A stretch of DNA of 64,000 bases, taken from NCBI GenBank assembly GCA_021372375.1, contig JAJFUN010000157.1, forward strand, positions 1 to 64,000. The letters are read 5' to 3'. The stretch is from Pelosinus sp. (GTDB lineage: Bacteria; Bacillota; Negativicutes; Propionisporales; Propionisporaceae). Of this stretch, positions 9,411 to 18,040 are shown one piece after another. Position numbers and translations under genes: made by a program. Under the pieces are notes generated by a model. It saw only the letters and a program-made list of their open reading frames with translations. It ran no database searches and was not told the DNA's origin. The first letter of the stretch is position 1. The number at the start of each line of letters is the position of its first letter.

Positions 9411-9450
9411 GGGCTGCGTCTAAACAGGTTATACCAGTTTAACGCAGCCC
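9411..9450. terminator. Terminator between hsp20 and the gamma-carbonic-anhydrase gene
   Basis: Arms GGGCTGCGT and ACGCAGCCC with a long loop, placed 6 bp after the hsp20 stop and between convergent genes. Confidence 0.7.
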
Positions 9451-9510
9451 CGTTTCGTTTACTATGAAGGTATTTTCTCAATCGGCGCAAGTTCTTGCTG
9501 AGAAAACTAA

Positions 9511-10053
9511 TTATACAATCTTTTCTCCCTGATAACATTCCCCGCCACCATTAGGAAGTACTCCATATCGCTTAGTCCACAGCGTTTTATATTTAATAGC
9601 CTGTGCATGAATTTGATCCCATTCACCCGGAATTTCCTTGACAATCTTACCTGGCACACCCACTACCAGTGAATGCGGCGGAATAACCTGCCTTTCCCTC
9701 ACAACAGCGCCTGCCGCGATAATACTGCCTTTGCCGATTGTCGCGCCGCTTAAAACCACTGCCCCCATTCCAATCAGGCAATGTTCTTCAACTGTTGCTC
9801 CATGAATAACCGCGCTATGTCCGACGGTTACGTAATCACCGATAATTGTCGCGCATTCATCAGTGCCATGCAGTACACTGTTATCTTGAATATTTGAGTA
9901 GCGGCCAATTTCAATAAAATTGACATCGCCCCGGAGAACCGAGTTAAACCATACACTGCTGTATTCCTTCATGCGTACCTGGCCGATTACCTTTGCGCCT
10001 TCGGCGATAAAACTCTTCTCATCTAATTCTGGTTCGAACCCTTCAAAGTTCAT
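9511..10053 (-). CDS. Gamma-carbonic-anhydrase-like left-handed beta-helix protein (YrdA/PaaY type)
   Basis: A 180-aa protein made of hexapeptide repeats forming a left-handed beta helix (residues about 15-150). It has the family pattern VWFNSVLRGDVNFIEIG, NIQDNSVLHG and VTVGHSAVIHGA. Histidines in HGT, GHSAVIHG are positioned like the zinc ligands of gamma carbonic anhydrases. Many family members have no proven activity, so a metal-binding trimer with possible carbonic anhydrase activity is all that can be said. It is monocistronic. Confidence 0.88.
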   Translation of the reverse strand: MNFEGFEPELDEKSFIAEGAKVIGQVRMKEYSSVWFNSVLRGDVNFIEIGRYSNIQDNSVLHGTDECATIIGDYVTVGHSAVIHGATVEEHCLIGMGAVVLSGATIGKGSIIAAGAVVRERQVIPPHSLVVGVPGKIVKEIPGEWDQIHAQAIKYKTLWTKRYGVLPNGGGECYQGEKIV

Positions 10054-10246
10054 ATTTTCACGTCCCTTTACAGCTATTTTTACAAAAACACTCTAATTAC
10101 AATTCAAGAAACACAGCCGCTTTCCTGCTTCCTGGCAAGTTTATCCGCAAATATCATGAAATTTTCAGAAGCAGCATTAAAGCTGCTCCATAATGAAGGA
10201 ATCTTGATAACAATCAAGAATGTCCTAATAAAGGAGGATTTGCCTA

Positions 10247-10741
10247 ATGAAAAAGCTGCTGTTTACAATTATTTTTACCCTGCTTTCAAGCGTTTGTTTT
10301 GCCGAGGATGTTTATACCGTTATGGAAAACGGTACTGCAAAATACCTGCGCTCACAGTCTTTAACAGCAAATGTCCAGCAAAAAAATGACCAGGATTCCT
10401 TATTTGAAATGACATATACCTTAATCTGTATCCCGGATAAAGTCACTTTAGAAAAACTACGCGGGCAAACTTTGGACAATAAAATTTCCTATAAAAAACA
10501 AACCTTTACCTTTAAATGTTCTTTCAATAAAATTACAAATCAATGGAATACTGACGGCTCGCTTTGGCTCAATGACGATGAGCTATGGGGAGGTTCCCCA
10601 GAAAAATGCCTGTATGAATCCCATGGCTGTATGCCAGCCGGAACCTACTACGGAGACGACACCGAAGCAACGTTTAATAGAAGTATAGTCATTACTGCTT
10701 ATAACTACGCGGCTTCACATAAATTAATAAAATTCTATTAA
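10247..10741 (+). CDS. Secreted protein of unknown function
   Basis: A 164-aa protein with a clear Sec signal peptide (MKKLLFTIIFTLLSSVCFA, cleavage expected after residue 19) and a mature part without further membrane segments. The start is fixed by AAAGGAGG seven bases upstream. The C-terminal third has two cysteines (CLYESHGC) that could form a disulfide, and ends in an aromatic-rich stretch. I do not recognise a family. It has its own terminator downstream and stands apart from its neighbours. Confidence 0.75.
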   Translation: MKKLLFTIIFTLLSSVCFAEDVYTVMENGTAKYLRSQSLTANVQQKNDQDSLFEMTYTLICIPDKVTLEKLRGQTLDNKISYKKQTFTFKCSFNKITNQWNTDGSLWLNDDELWGGSPEKCLYESHGCMPAGTYYGDDTEATFNRSIVITAYNYAASHKLIKFY

Positions 10742-10762
10742 AATAGCTTGGGTGCAAGAAAC

Positions 10763-10789
10763 AGGGCTGGCTCAAAACGAGCCAGCCCT
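10763..10789. terminator. Strong bidirectional terminator
   Basis: Perfect 11-bp arms AGGGCTGGCTC and GAGCCAGCCCT with a 5-nt loop. It sits just after the secreted-protein gene and inside the last codons of the convergent 106-aa ORF. Confidence 0.8.
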
Positions 10790-11092
10790 GTTTGCTATGA
10801 CTTGCTGCAACGCCAAAACTTGCTCTTGTAAATAGTCATTCTGGCGCTCTAATAGGATCATCTTTTTTCCCATTTCCGCCAGGACATCCTCCGTGGTCTG
10901 GTGATTTAGCATTTTTTCTATGGCCTCCCGATCAACTTCTAGGATTGCAAGCGTTATCATTGCTTGGCCCAAATAGACAAAAAGTCTGCCAAGCAAGTCC
11001 AAATCCATTATTTTTAGTTCCCTGGCCAAAACAAGTGCCAATACTGTTAATGATACAATCGTTTCCTGCGGATCTTCCGCTAAATCTGTCAC
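10772..11092 (-). CDS. Small helical protein of unknown function
   Basis: A 106-aa, strongly alpha-helical and leucine-rich protein with no signal peptide. The last 35 residues form a probable coiled coil (MILLERQNDYLQEQVLALQQV). The start is GTG, without an obvious close Shine-Dalgarno sequence. The C-terminal codons overlap the terminator stem at 10763-10789. Amino-acid composition is protein-like, and the ORF fills an otherwise empty 440-bp gap. No family is recognised, and the call is tentative. Confidence 0.5.
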   Translation of the reverse strand: MTDLAEDPQETIVSLTVLALVLARELKIMDLDLLGRLFVYLGQAMITLAILEVDREAIEKMLNHQTTEDVLAEMGKKMILLERQNDYLQEQVLALQQVIANRAGSF

Positions 11093-11170
11093 ACTGCTTA
11101 TAATAGCATCAGTCCTTATACTTCATTTTGTAGTACTACTGTATGCTGCTTACCAGCCAAAAATAATCAA

Positions 11171-11200
11171 AGGGATTAGCCTTTATTTTGGCTAATCCCT
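11171..11200. terminator. Terminator downstream of the chemotaxis receptor
   Basis: Arms AGGGATTAGCC and GGCTAATCCCT with an 8-nt loop and flanking T-tracts, lying 30 bp beyond the stop of the minus-strand receptor gene. Confidence 0.8.
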
Positions 11201-11230
11201 TTTTTATCTTTAGTCACAATTACCTTTGTT

Positions 11231-12946
11231 TTAAATTTGAAATTTATTTACCGCTGCTTGGAGGTCCTGGGCTAACTTAGCAAGACTTTGGCTGGAAGAT
11301 GCAATTTGTTCCATTGAGGCCGATTGTTCTTCAGTAGCCGCCGACACTGTTTGGGATTGTCCAACTGCCGTCTTGCTATGACCGTCGATTTCCTTCATCG
11401 ATGTTACAATCTGTTGGCTGCCACTAGCCATCTGTTGCATAGCAGCTGAAATTTCTTTGACTTCTTCAGCCGCTAGCGTTACCTTTTTAGCAATTTCCTT
11501 AAATGCCTGTCCGGCAGCAGTAACAACCTCCGAACCAACTTTAACCTCCCGAGTACCTTCACTCATAGAGGCCACAGCTGTATCTGTATCGCCTTGAATT
11601 TCACCGATTAAATCGGCAATCTCTTTTGCCGCATCCTGGGATTGCTCCGCTAATTTACGGACTTCTTCCGCCACAACCGCAAATCCGCGTCCTTGTTCAC
11701 CGGCTCTAGCCGCCTCAATCGCAGCATTTAGGGCCAATAAGTTGGTTTGCCCGGCAATGCCTGAGATGGTATCCACAATTTGACCAATTTCCTTTGATCT
11801 TTCGCCCAACTTAGCCACCAAACTCGCTGAATTATTGACCGTTTGTTCAATTTTTTCCATTTGACTGACAGCTTGTTCCACTGATTTATTCCCCTCTTTA
11901 GCAGATTCAGCAGCCTCGGCTGCATTGCCAGCTACATGATTAGCACTATCAGCAGCTTGTTGAATACCTGCTGATATTTGCTTCGCCACAGAAGAAGTTG
12001 CATCAACCGCTTTTAATTGTTTTTCAGCGCCTGACGCCACATCCGAAATTGAGCTGGCCACCTGCGTTACCGCCTGCGCCGACTGCTCAGCACTGGCGGT
12101 TAATTCTTCCGAAGAAGCGGCAACTTGCTCAGCTGACTGGTTAACCTGCTTCAAAACAGTACGAAGACTGGCCCGCATACTAAGCAGCGCTTCAGCAACT
12201 TGGCCAATCTCGTCTTTCCTATTGACTTGATGCGGCTTGGCACGAAAATCTCCGGCAGCTAACTCAGCGCAAACACCGACCATAATTTGTAGCGGGTTTC
12301 TTATTATTTGACTAATAAACCAACCACTTATGCCCAATATAATAAACGCAATTACAATAATGGTGCTCAAAAGCTGGATAGCCCTGCCTTCAGATGCTTG
12401 TATACTATCATTCATATTTTCAGCCAATTTTTGGATATAAGAACCATAGTCTTGCAGACTATTAATATAGGCAGTAGATAACGGATCTAAAGTCGCCATG
12501 TATAGTACATAGGCTTCCGAATTTTTATTTTGCATAGCCAGTTCTATAACCTGCCCTCTGGCTGCGCGATATTTTTGCTGTGCATCTCTTACTTTACCAA
12601 ATAATTCATCTGACTTCTGATCAAAATGCGCTTGCTCCAAGCTTTCCATATTTTTATTGATAGCTTCAACCCGCTCATCAATCGATTTTTTTAATTCACG
12701 GTTTTGCGTGTCATCAGTTGTCAGCATTAGCGCTAATACATTTCCGTTTGCAGTTCTTACAAATGAAGCCACTTCAGCCGAAAGCCTAACCGGAATCAAC
12801 CTCTGTGTATACATGGCAGCTACATCTTTGCTTGCCTGCTGCAAATAATAATAACCGGTAATACCTACAATGCCTAAAGATATAAAGGCAACAAGAATTA
12901 GACAGCCTAACTTCATCCTTACTTTCATATTACCAAAAAAATTCAT
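11231..12946 (-). CDS. Methyl-accepting chemotaxis protein (4HB sensor, HAMP, MA domain)
   Basis: A 571-aa transmembrane chemoreceptor. TM1 is at about residues 12-32, a four-helix-bundle periplasmic sensor runs to about 188 (4HB_MCP type, MYTQRLIPVRLSAEVASFV), TM2 is at about 190-212, then HAMP and a long signalling coiled coil. The hairpin tip motif EIGQIVDTISGIAGQTNLLALNAAIEAARAGEQGRGFAVVAEEVRKLAEQS is plain, split here only by description. It relays ligand binding to CheA/CheW. The ligand is unknown, no che genes are adjacent, and it is transcribed alone. Confidence 0.95.
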   Translation of the reverse strand: MNFFGNMKVRMKLGCLILVAFISLGIVGITGYYYLQQASKDVAAMYTQRLIPVRLSAEVASFVRTANGNVLALMLTTDDTQNRELKKSIDERVEAINKNMESLEQAHFDQKSDELFGKVRDAQQKYRAARGQVIELAMQNKNSEAYVLYMATLDPLSTAYINSLQDYGSYIQKLAENMNDSIQASEGRAIQLLSTIIVIAFIILGISGWFISQIIRNPLQIMVGVCAELAAGDFRAKPHQVNRKDEIGQVAEALLSMRASLRTVLKQVNQSAEQVAASSEELTASAEQSAQAVTQVASSISDVASGAEKQLKAVDATSSVAKQISAGIQQAADSANHVAGNAAEAAESAKEGNKSVEQAVSQMEKIEQTVNNSASLVAKLGERSKEIGQIVDTISGIAGQTNLLALNAAIEAARAGEQGRGFAVVAEEVRKLAEQSQDAAKEIADLIGEIQGDTDTAVASMSEGTREVKVGSEVVTAAGQAFKEIAKKVTLAAEEVKEISAAMQQMASGSQQIVTSMKEIDGHSKTAVGQSQTVSAATEEQSASMEQIASSSQSLAKLAQDLQAAVNKFQI

Positions 12947-13100
12947 ATTATTTCACTCCCATTCATATATATATCTCTACTAGAATATCTCCTAGCTAAT
13001 CGTCATCTTATCATTTAGCCAAATTTTGATAGTTTCAACTTCATACTAGCATATTATTACTTATTATAACATATTACGACGATTATTCCAGCGGCTATAT

Positions 13101-13473
13101 CCTTAGAAGTTAAGCCTTAACCTCTCCTCGGTACACCCCCGCATAATCTACCGTCCCCCGGGCATACTAGCTTTACTCCCCATCCATAGGTCAGCTTAGC
13201 TAGCCTGTTTTTTTATAATCTCCGACAAATTTGGAATACTAATATTGCATTGATTTCAAGCCGGTAAATTGCCCCCTTTAAGGCTGGCATTTGCTGGCCT
13301 TTTCCTACGCCAAACGAAATAATAAAAGAAGGTGCTATCATGGAAAATCGCAAACGTCACACTGACCACTGGGCAAGATTTAGCCCGTCTGTCAAGAAAC
13401 TATCCCCCAAGAAACGTGAAATCTTGTATCAAGGATTAAAATCCCACGGAGAAGTCGAGAATCCTACAAAATA
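13101..13473. repeat. 373-bp direct repeat, copy 1
   Basis: Aligns without gaps to 16567-16939 (constant offset 3466 bp) at roughly 94% identity by eye. It contains a leader with a hairpin and T-run (13188-13214) followed by a small ORF. In this copy the hairpin stem has one mismatch and one G-U pair. The interval 12947-13100 upstream shows nothing recognisable. Confidence 0.95.
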
Positions 13474-13474
13474 A
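13340..13474 (+). CDS. Small basic protein, copy 1 of a duplicated gene
   Basis: A 44-aa ORF with start ATG behind AGAAGG at 7-bp spacing. It is rich in Lys/Arg/His (MENRKRHTDHWARFSPSVKK at the N-terminus). It is 89% or so identical to the ORF at 16806, with most differences silent or conservative, which argues for translation. No family is recognised. It ends at a stop created where the repeat diverges, followed at once by a terminator, so copy 2 has 13 extra residues. Confidence 0.6.
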   Translation: MENRKRHTDHWARFSPSVKKLSPKKREILYQGLKSHGEVENPTK

Positions 13475-13478
13475 AAAG

Positions 13479-13498
13479 CCTCCGTGAATCCACGGAGG
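13479..13498. terminator. Terminator after small ORF copy 1
   Basis: Perfect arms CCTCCGTG and CACGGAGG with a 4-nt loop. It lies between the small ORF and the convergent LuxR-family gene and could serve both. Confidence 0.65.
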
Positions 13499-13545
13499 TA
13501 TACCTTAACTCATAATCTTGCCGACAATGGACGTTAAAGCGCCCT

Positions 13546-16173
13546 CTAATGCTTTTGCTGATCTTCCCGCTGCATTGAATCTCCAGGCATTCTCATTCCC
13601 TGCGTACTAAGCTCGGCATCGCCTGGCGATGCCGAAGCCGTTCCCGTGGTTGTCAAACCTTGCGGTAAATTCCGACCATGATTGGTTAGATTGGCCATTC
13701 CTTGTTCCATAAGTACTTTGATCAGCTCAGTACGGTTGCTGACACCCACTTTTTTGAAAATATTGCACAAGGCTTTTTTTACCGTGTCTTTTGCAATATT
13801 CAGCGTTTTTCCAATAGCCTGGTTTGAAAGTCCATCTGCCACCAGGCGCGCAATCTCCGTTTCCCGCGCAGTAAGTTGAAGTTGACAACCCGCGCTGTTT
13901 AATTTGTCCACAATCACTTGACTGCTTTCAGCAATCGGCACAGACAGCCGGCAGATTGTACTGACAAAATCCCGATACTGCCCAGATATTTTATACTCAA
14001 ACAGTAAATCAGCGATATCCCCATTGTTTTCGACAAAGGGCATAACAACTTGATCCAAAACTGCCAGCTCTAGCGCTTTATGAAGCGTAGCTAACGCCTC
14101 TTGACGACGCCCCAGTTTTTCCTTAGCAGCAGCTTCAAAGATATAAGTATACACAAAAGCCAGCACACTAGGGAAAATGGCGGCTTGAGCGACATGCAAA
14201 GCAGCAATGCCAACCAACTTGTGGTATTGCCTGCTAATTAATAAGGACTTGTCATAAATAATATAAAAAAATGAATGACTTTGAAAGAAAAGGGTCTCCG
14301 GCAGTTTGCCGCTGGTAATCCAGATAGGTATTCTGTGAATTTGATTCAGGCAAGAAAAGAGAAAGCCTTCACACAACTCTAAAATATGCACGTGCGAGTA
14401 TAGCTTTTGTTGTTTTACTATTTCGCGCGCCTGCCGCATACTGTCTATAATATAATCACCATCGCCTCTGACCAGCGCCAGACGCATCAAAAGAAACATC
14501 GCACAAAATACTAATGCAAACTGCCGCTTAGCCTTAGCAGCCTCACAAGCTTTATGCGCAACAATTTCGGCATTATCAAAATCACCGACATAGTAGTATC
14601 GTTCGGCCTCCATTACATATTCTCCCCCAAAGCCATGTCCGCCAGCCAACCGATAGTAGCAGGGAAGTTCCTTCATTCCTTGCACTTCAGTTTCCAACTG
14701 CCCGCCTGTACGGTGATACAAAAAAAGTACCGATGGCGAACCTAACGTCCAGGGCGTTTTGGTGTCAATAAAAACAGAAGGCCCCTTAAGTATCCTCCAG
14801 GCTTCCTTAAAATGAGCAGCCATCAGTGAAAGGTCATTGTATGCAGTAATTCCCTTCAATACTTCCATTTCGCCCATCAGTTGCCGCCGTGACCGCTCGT
14901 CAAGAACGGGAGATTGCTTGATATACCCCGTAACCTCCTGGCATTGCCTACAAAATAGTACTGCTTCATGGGATAGAAATAAATTGAACGCATAAATAAT
15001 ACCAGCAAGCGGATGCCTCATTTTTATGGGTATAGGACATTCCTGAAAATATTTGATTCGATCTGTTTTGGGCTGTCTGGCGAAAGCTGCCCCTTTGGCA
15101 ATTTCAATAGTAGTCAAGAGACGCTCGAAATCGGCTGCTTTATAAAAATAATTCATTGCTGCATTATACTCGCCAACGCCAAGATACCACTCGCCTGCCA
15201 GTCTCCACAAGGTTTGACGCTGCTTCGGCTCCTGACGATCAAATATCCGCCGCAAAAAACCAGTCAGAATGTTGTGCAGATGATATGTCTGCCCGACATG
15301 CTCAAAAGTGATAAAGGAGTTCTCAGCCATGAGCCGTGTCAGTAAAGTCCCAGCGTTGCCTGTTTGCCACATATGCTCGGCCTGAGCCAAAGAAAAACTG
15401 TCAAACATACTGAGTACTGTCAGAAATTCCTTGGTCTCAGTTGAACAGGGCTGATAGACGACTTTGTCAATCAATTCAGTAAGGGTAGCAGATTGACGCT
15501 CAAAATGCCCGGCTTGCTGATAACCAAGAATACAAAGATAGACAACGCTGATCCAGCCTTCGGTATAAGACTGGAGCATAAAAGCTTCATCCGTTTTCAA
15601 CGAGACGCCGCATAACTTGCTATAATCAATAATCTCCTGATAAGATAGTTCAAAGTACCGTTTCGTAAGCAGCAGACAATATCCCTTCAGTCGAAGTTCG
15701 TCTGTATTTTCCCCAAAAGCACTCCGCGAAATAATGACGATATGTAAGTTGGTAATTTCCATATAAACCAAGCGCTCAAAAAAATGGTCTAATGCTTTGG
15801 AAGACAACAAATGGTAGTCATCAATGACAATAACTGTTGGCGAGAAATACTCTACGCTGCCTAGCAGTTCGACGGCTTGATCGCTAAACACACTATCCCC
15901 AGGAACCCCTAATTCGACAAGACTTTGGGCGCAAACAGGATCAACCTTCATCAATAGGCGGGTAAAATTATTCCAAAAGCTGATTTCTGAAGAATCAAAC
16001 ACCGTTTGCCAAAGTACTTCTGCCCTAACTTCTGTAAAAAATTGCCGCAGCGCAGTAGTTTTACCATACCCCATTGGCGCTTCCACCACTGTCAGCGGAT
16101 ATCGCCAAATTTCTTGCAGAGCCTGACTAAGCAATTTGCGCTTGTATAGTATTCTGGAATCATCAATACGCAT
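13546..16173 (-). CDS. Large ATP-binding LuxR-family regulator (MalT/LAL type)
   Basis: An 875-aa signal-transduction ATPase regulator. It has an N-terminal NTPase with Walker A (MGYGKTTALRQ, about residues 35-45) and Walker B (TVIVIDDYHLL, about 133-143), a long helical-repeat middle region (about 330-760), and a C-terminal LuxR HTH (about 770-830, LTARETEIARLVADGLSNQA). The start ATG follows GGAGG. A low-complexity Gly/Ser/Pro tail of about 45 residues follows the HTH, which is unusual. MalT-like proteins bind an inducer and ATP, then activate target promoters. The duplicated small-protein modules on both sides are obvious candidate targets, by position only. Confidence 0.9.
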   Translation of the reverse strand: MRIDDSRILYKRKLLSQALQEIWRYPLTVVEAPMGYGKTTALRQFFTEVRAEVLWQTVFDSSEISFWNNFTRLLMKVDPVCAQSLVELGVPGDSVFSDQAVELLGSVEYFSPTVIVIDDYHLLSSKALDHFFERLVYMEITNLHIVIISRSAFGENTDELRLKGYCLLLTKRYFELSYQEIIDYSKLCGVSLKTDEAFMLQSYTEGWISVVYLCILGYQQAGHFERQSATLTELIDKVVYQPCSTETKEFLTVLSMFDSFSLAQAEHMWQTGNAGTLLTRLMAENSFITFEHVGQTYHLHNILTGFLRRIFDRQEPKQRQTLWRLAGEWYLGVGEYNAAMNYFYKAADFERLLTTIEIAKGAAFARQPKTDRIKYFQECPIPIKMRHPLAGIIYAFNLFLSHEAVLFCRQCQEVTGYIKQSPVLDERSRRQLMGEMEVLKGITAYNDLSLMAAHFKEAWRILKGPSVFIDTKTPWTLGSPSVLFLYHRTGGQLETEVQGMKELPCYYRLAGGHGFGGEYVMEAERYYYVGDFDNAEIVAHKACEAAKAKRQFALVFCAMFLLMRLALVRGDGDYIIDSMRQAREIVKQQKLYSHVHILELCEGFLFSCLNQIHRIPIWITSGKLPETLFFQSHSFFYIIYDKSLLISRQYHKLVGIAALHVAQAAIFPSVLAFVYTYIFEAAAKEKLGRRQEALATLHKALELAVLDQVVMPFVENNGDIADLLFEYKISGQYRDFVSTICRLSVPIAESSQVIVDKLNSAGCQLQLTARETEIARLVADGLSNQAIGKTLNIAKDTVKKALCNIFKKVGVSNRTELIKVLMEQGMANLTNHGRNLPQGLTTTGTASASPGDAELSTQGMRMPGDSMQREDQQKH

Positions 16174-16566
16174 GGTAATGCCTCCAAAAATGCCGCATTA
16201 TATCCTAAGATATTTCTGTAATACGACAAATTGCAATTAATTCCTGCAAAAATTCCATTTCTCATCTTTAAGCTAGCAGGCTCATAAGACAAGGGGACGG
16301 TGGGTATGCAGCCTTCCGTGCCATATCAGCGCGTATTATTCTGTTCAAAGAAACGCTGGTAAATCGGCCTTTCAGTCATTTCTGTTTGCTATGTAATATC
16401 AGCTAGTACCAGCGAATTCCAAGGCGTTTAAAAGATTTTTGTTGCCAAGAGAGTTGTAGGAATATCCGCTAGTTTTCCATTTAATTGATGGCGGGCCAGA
16501 CAATTTCCCGCCCAGCTTTACGTCAATCTTGGTTTGTCCGTCTCCTGCACAACGAAATTGAAAGCA
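16174..16566. other. Intergenic region without a recognisable gene
   Basis: 393 bp upstream of the LuxR-family gene. It contains its ribosome-binding site and an isolated AAGGGGACGGTGGG string resembling pieces of dispersed intergenic repeats. I see no ORF with a credible start and no structured RNA that I can name. Confidence 0.5.
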
Positions 16567-16939
16567 CCTTAGAAGTTAAGCCTTAATCTCTCCCCGATAC
16601 ACCCCCGCATAATCTCCCGTCCCTCGGGCATACTAGCTTTACTCCCCATCCATAGGTCAGCTTAGCTGACCTGTTTTTTTATAATCTCCGACAAATTTGG
16701 AATACTAATATTGCATTGATTTCAAGCTGGTAAATTGCCCCCTTTAAGGCTGGCATTTGCTGGTCTTTTCCTACGCCAAATGAAATAATAAAAGAAGGTG
16801 CTATCATGGAAAACCGCAAACGTCACATCGACCACTGGGCAAACCTTAGCCCGTCTGTCAAGAAACTATCCCCCAAGAAACGCGAAATCTTGTATCAAGA
16901 ATTAAAATCTCACGGAGAAGTAGAGAATCCTACGAAATA
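16567..16939. repeat. 373-bp direct repeat, copy 2
   Basis: Same orientation as copy 1 at 13101-13473. The boundaries are sharp: flanking sequence is unrelated on both sides. Its leader hairpin is perfect here (see 16654-16680). Confidence 0.95.
16654..16680 (+). terminator. Leader terminator/attenuator before small ORF copy 2
   Basis: AGGTCAGC-TTA-GCTGACCT followed by G and seven T, a textbook intrinsic terminator on the plus strand 125 bp before the small ORF. It could end an upstream transcript or act as an attenuator. Confidence 0.65.
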
Positions 16940-16979
16940 TACCGAAACCCACCTTGAGGGTGGCTATGAAAACTCCTAA
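16806..16979 (+). CDS. Small basic protein, copy 2 of a duplicated gene
   Basis: A 57-aa ORF, ATG behind AGAAGG at 7 bp. The first 44 residues match the ORF at 13340 apart from about five substitutions (T/I, R/N, F/L, G/E). It then continues with YTETHLEGGYENS. Because this copy runs past the repeat boundary, it is probably the ancestral, full-length form. No known family. Charge pattern and short size would suit a nucleic-acid or regulatory-protein binder, but that is speculation. Confidence 0.6.
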   Translation: MENRKRHIDHWANLSPSVKKLSPKKREILYQELKSHGEVENPTKYTETHLEGGYENS

Positions 16980-17294
16980 GTTCACACACTACCCATTAGT
17001 CCGGATATGCATAATCCCCGTCTTACCGCATATACTAGAAATGCGTAAATTCATCAATCTCACCCAGCAGGCCGCCTTAGGGCGGCTTTGCTGTTTATGA
17101 GAAATTTTTTTAACTTGCAAACAGATCGCACGAGTCTTTGTATTCTTTGCCATAATTCTGACTATACCTATACGTATATGAGCGTTTTTACACGTACAAA
17201 ACAGGTAAAAGCTTATTTTACCCCGTTATGGATGCAAAAATAAAAAGCCGCCTACCCGGAGGGATACGCCTTCTAAACTGGTCAATTTCTCTGG

Positions 17295-17387
17295 TTACAT
17301 CATCTTATCTACGATAAAGCCAGATATTAACCTAGCCACACAAAATATTAATAAAAATGCACCCATAATTATTAGCCAAGTATCCAT
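17295..17387 (-). CDS. Possible 30-aa single-helix membrane protein
   Basis: The minus-strand ORF MDTWLIIMGAFLLIFCVARL plus ten more residues has one hydrophobic helix with a charged C-terminus and AAAGGTGGG upstream at suitable spacing. Size and topology fit small membrane proteins (regulatory or type I toxin-like). Coding status is not proven by the sequence alone. Confidence 0.4.
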   Translation of the reverse strand: MDTWLIIMGAFLLIFCVARLISGFIVDKMM

Positions 17388-17767
17388 CAAAATGCCCACC
17401 TTTTATGGAATATTTTTCTATATTATATGCTGTTTGGCCAGATTTATGCGCATAAATATAACCTATGTCAGGGGACGGGGCTATTGACACCATTATTTTA
17501 GGCTTTTAAAACAATGCCCCTATTAATACCTGTAATTCTTTCAATTTGCCGGAAAGAGACACAGCATTTCTACGACCTTGAACATTTACTCTCACGCTTT
17601 GCCTCACATGCAAAAGAAAGCATTAAATATAATCAATGCATTATTATTTGTAACACCTGTAGAATAAGTCATAGCCTCACAAAATCCAGTATCACTCCAA
17701 TAGCACTTTTCAAGTATTTAAACATTCAAAAAGGCTTTGCGAAAAATTCGCAAAGCCTTGATTTTAG
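17388..17767. other. Intergenic region left of the prophage
   Basis: 380 bp in which I see no credible gene. A long plus-strand ORF here runs into the attL tRNA fragment and has no ribosome-binding site. A CAGGGGACGGGG string echoes the one near 16292. Confidence 0.5.
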
Positions 17768-17838
<71 letters not shown>

Positions 17839-17937
17839 TTCAATAGTGTGCTTTAGTGTATTATGTTAATTCGCCATATTGTACAAACAGCCTGTTTGTA
17901 TTGCTACTGCTATATGGATATTATACTATGTCCGTTT

Positions 17938-17963
17938 TATGGACACAACTATGGACACAACTT
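17938..17963. repeat. Candidate integrase arm-type sites, left end
   Basis: Two tandem copies of TATGGACACAACT about 100 bp inside attL. The same tandem motif occurs about 70 bp inside attR (30013-30037). Their position and pairing fit arm-binding sites of a tyrosine integrase. Confidence 0.6.
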
Positions 17964-17976
17964 TTTTAAAACTAAA

Positions 17977-18006
17977 AAAGCCGCCTACCCGGAGGTAGAC
18001 GGCTTT
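17977..18006. terminator. Terminator downstream of the FN3 protein gene
   Basis: Arms AAAGCCGCCTACC and GGTAGACGGCTTT with a short loop, flanked by A and T runs. It ends the late minus-strand operon. A degenerate second copy of the left arm and loop occurs near 17247-17273. Confidence 0.75.
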
Positions 18007-18040
18007 AAAATTCTCCCCTAGTTTTAAACCAGAATGATTC

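Noticed and set aside
10156-10389. 77-aa ORF overlapping the start of the secreted protein
   Set aside because: The other frame has a signal peptide, AAAGGAGG and a terminator. This one is only an overlapping open frame.
13101-13120. AGAAGTTAAGCC string resembling 5S rRNA, in both 373-bp repeats
   Set aside because: Only about 12 bases match; the sequence that follows does not continue as 5S rRNA and cannot fold like it.
16280-16310. GGGGACGG strings as REP/RAYT repeats (also near 17469)
   Set aside because: Only partial strings, without the full hairpin or a transposase nearby.
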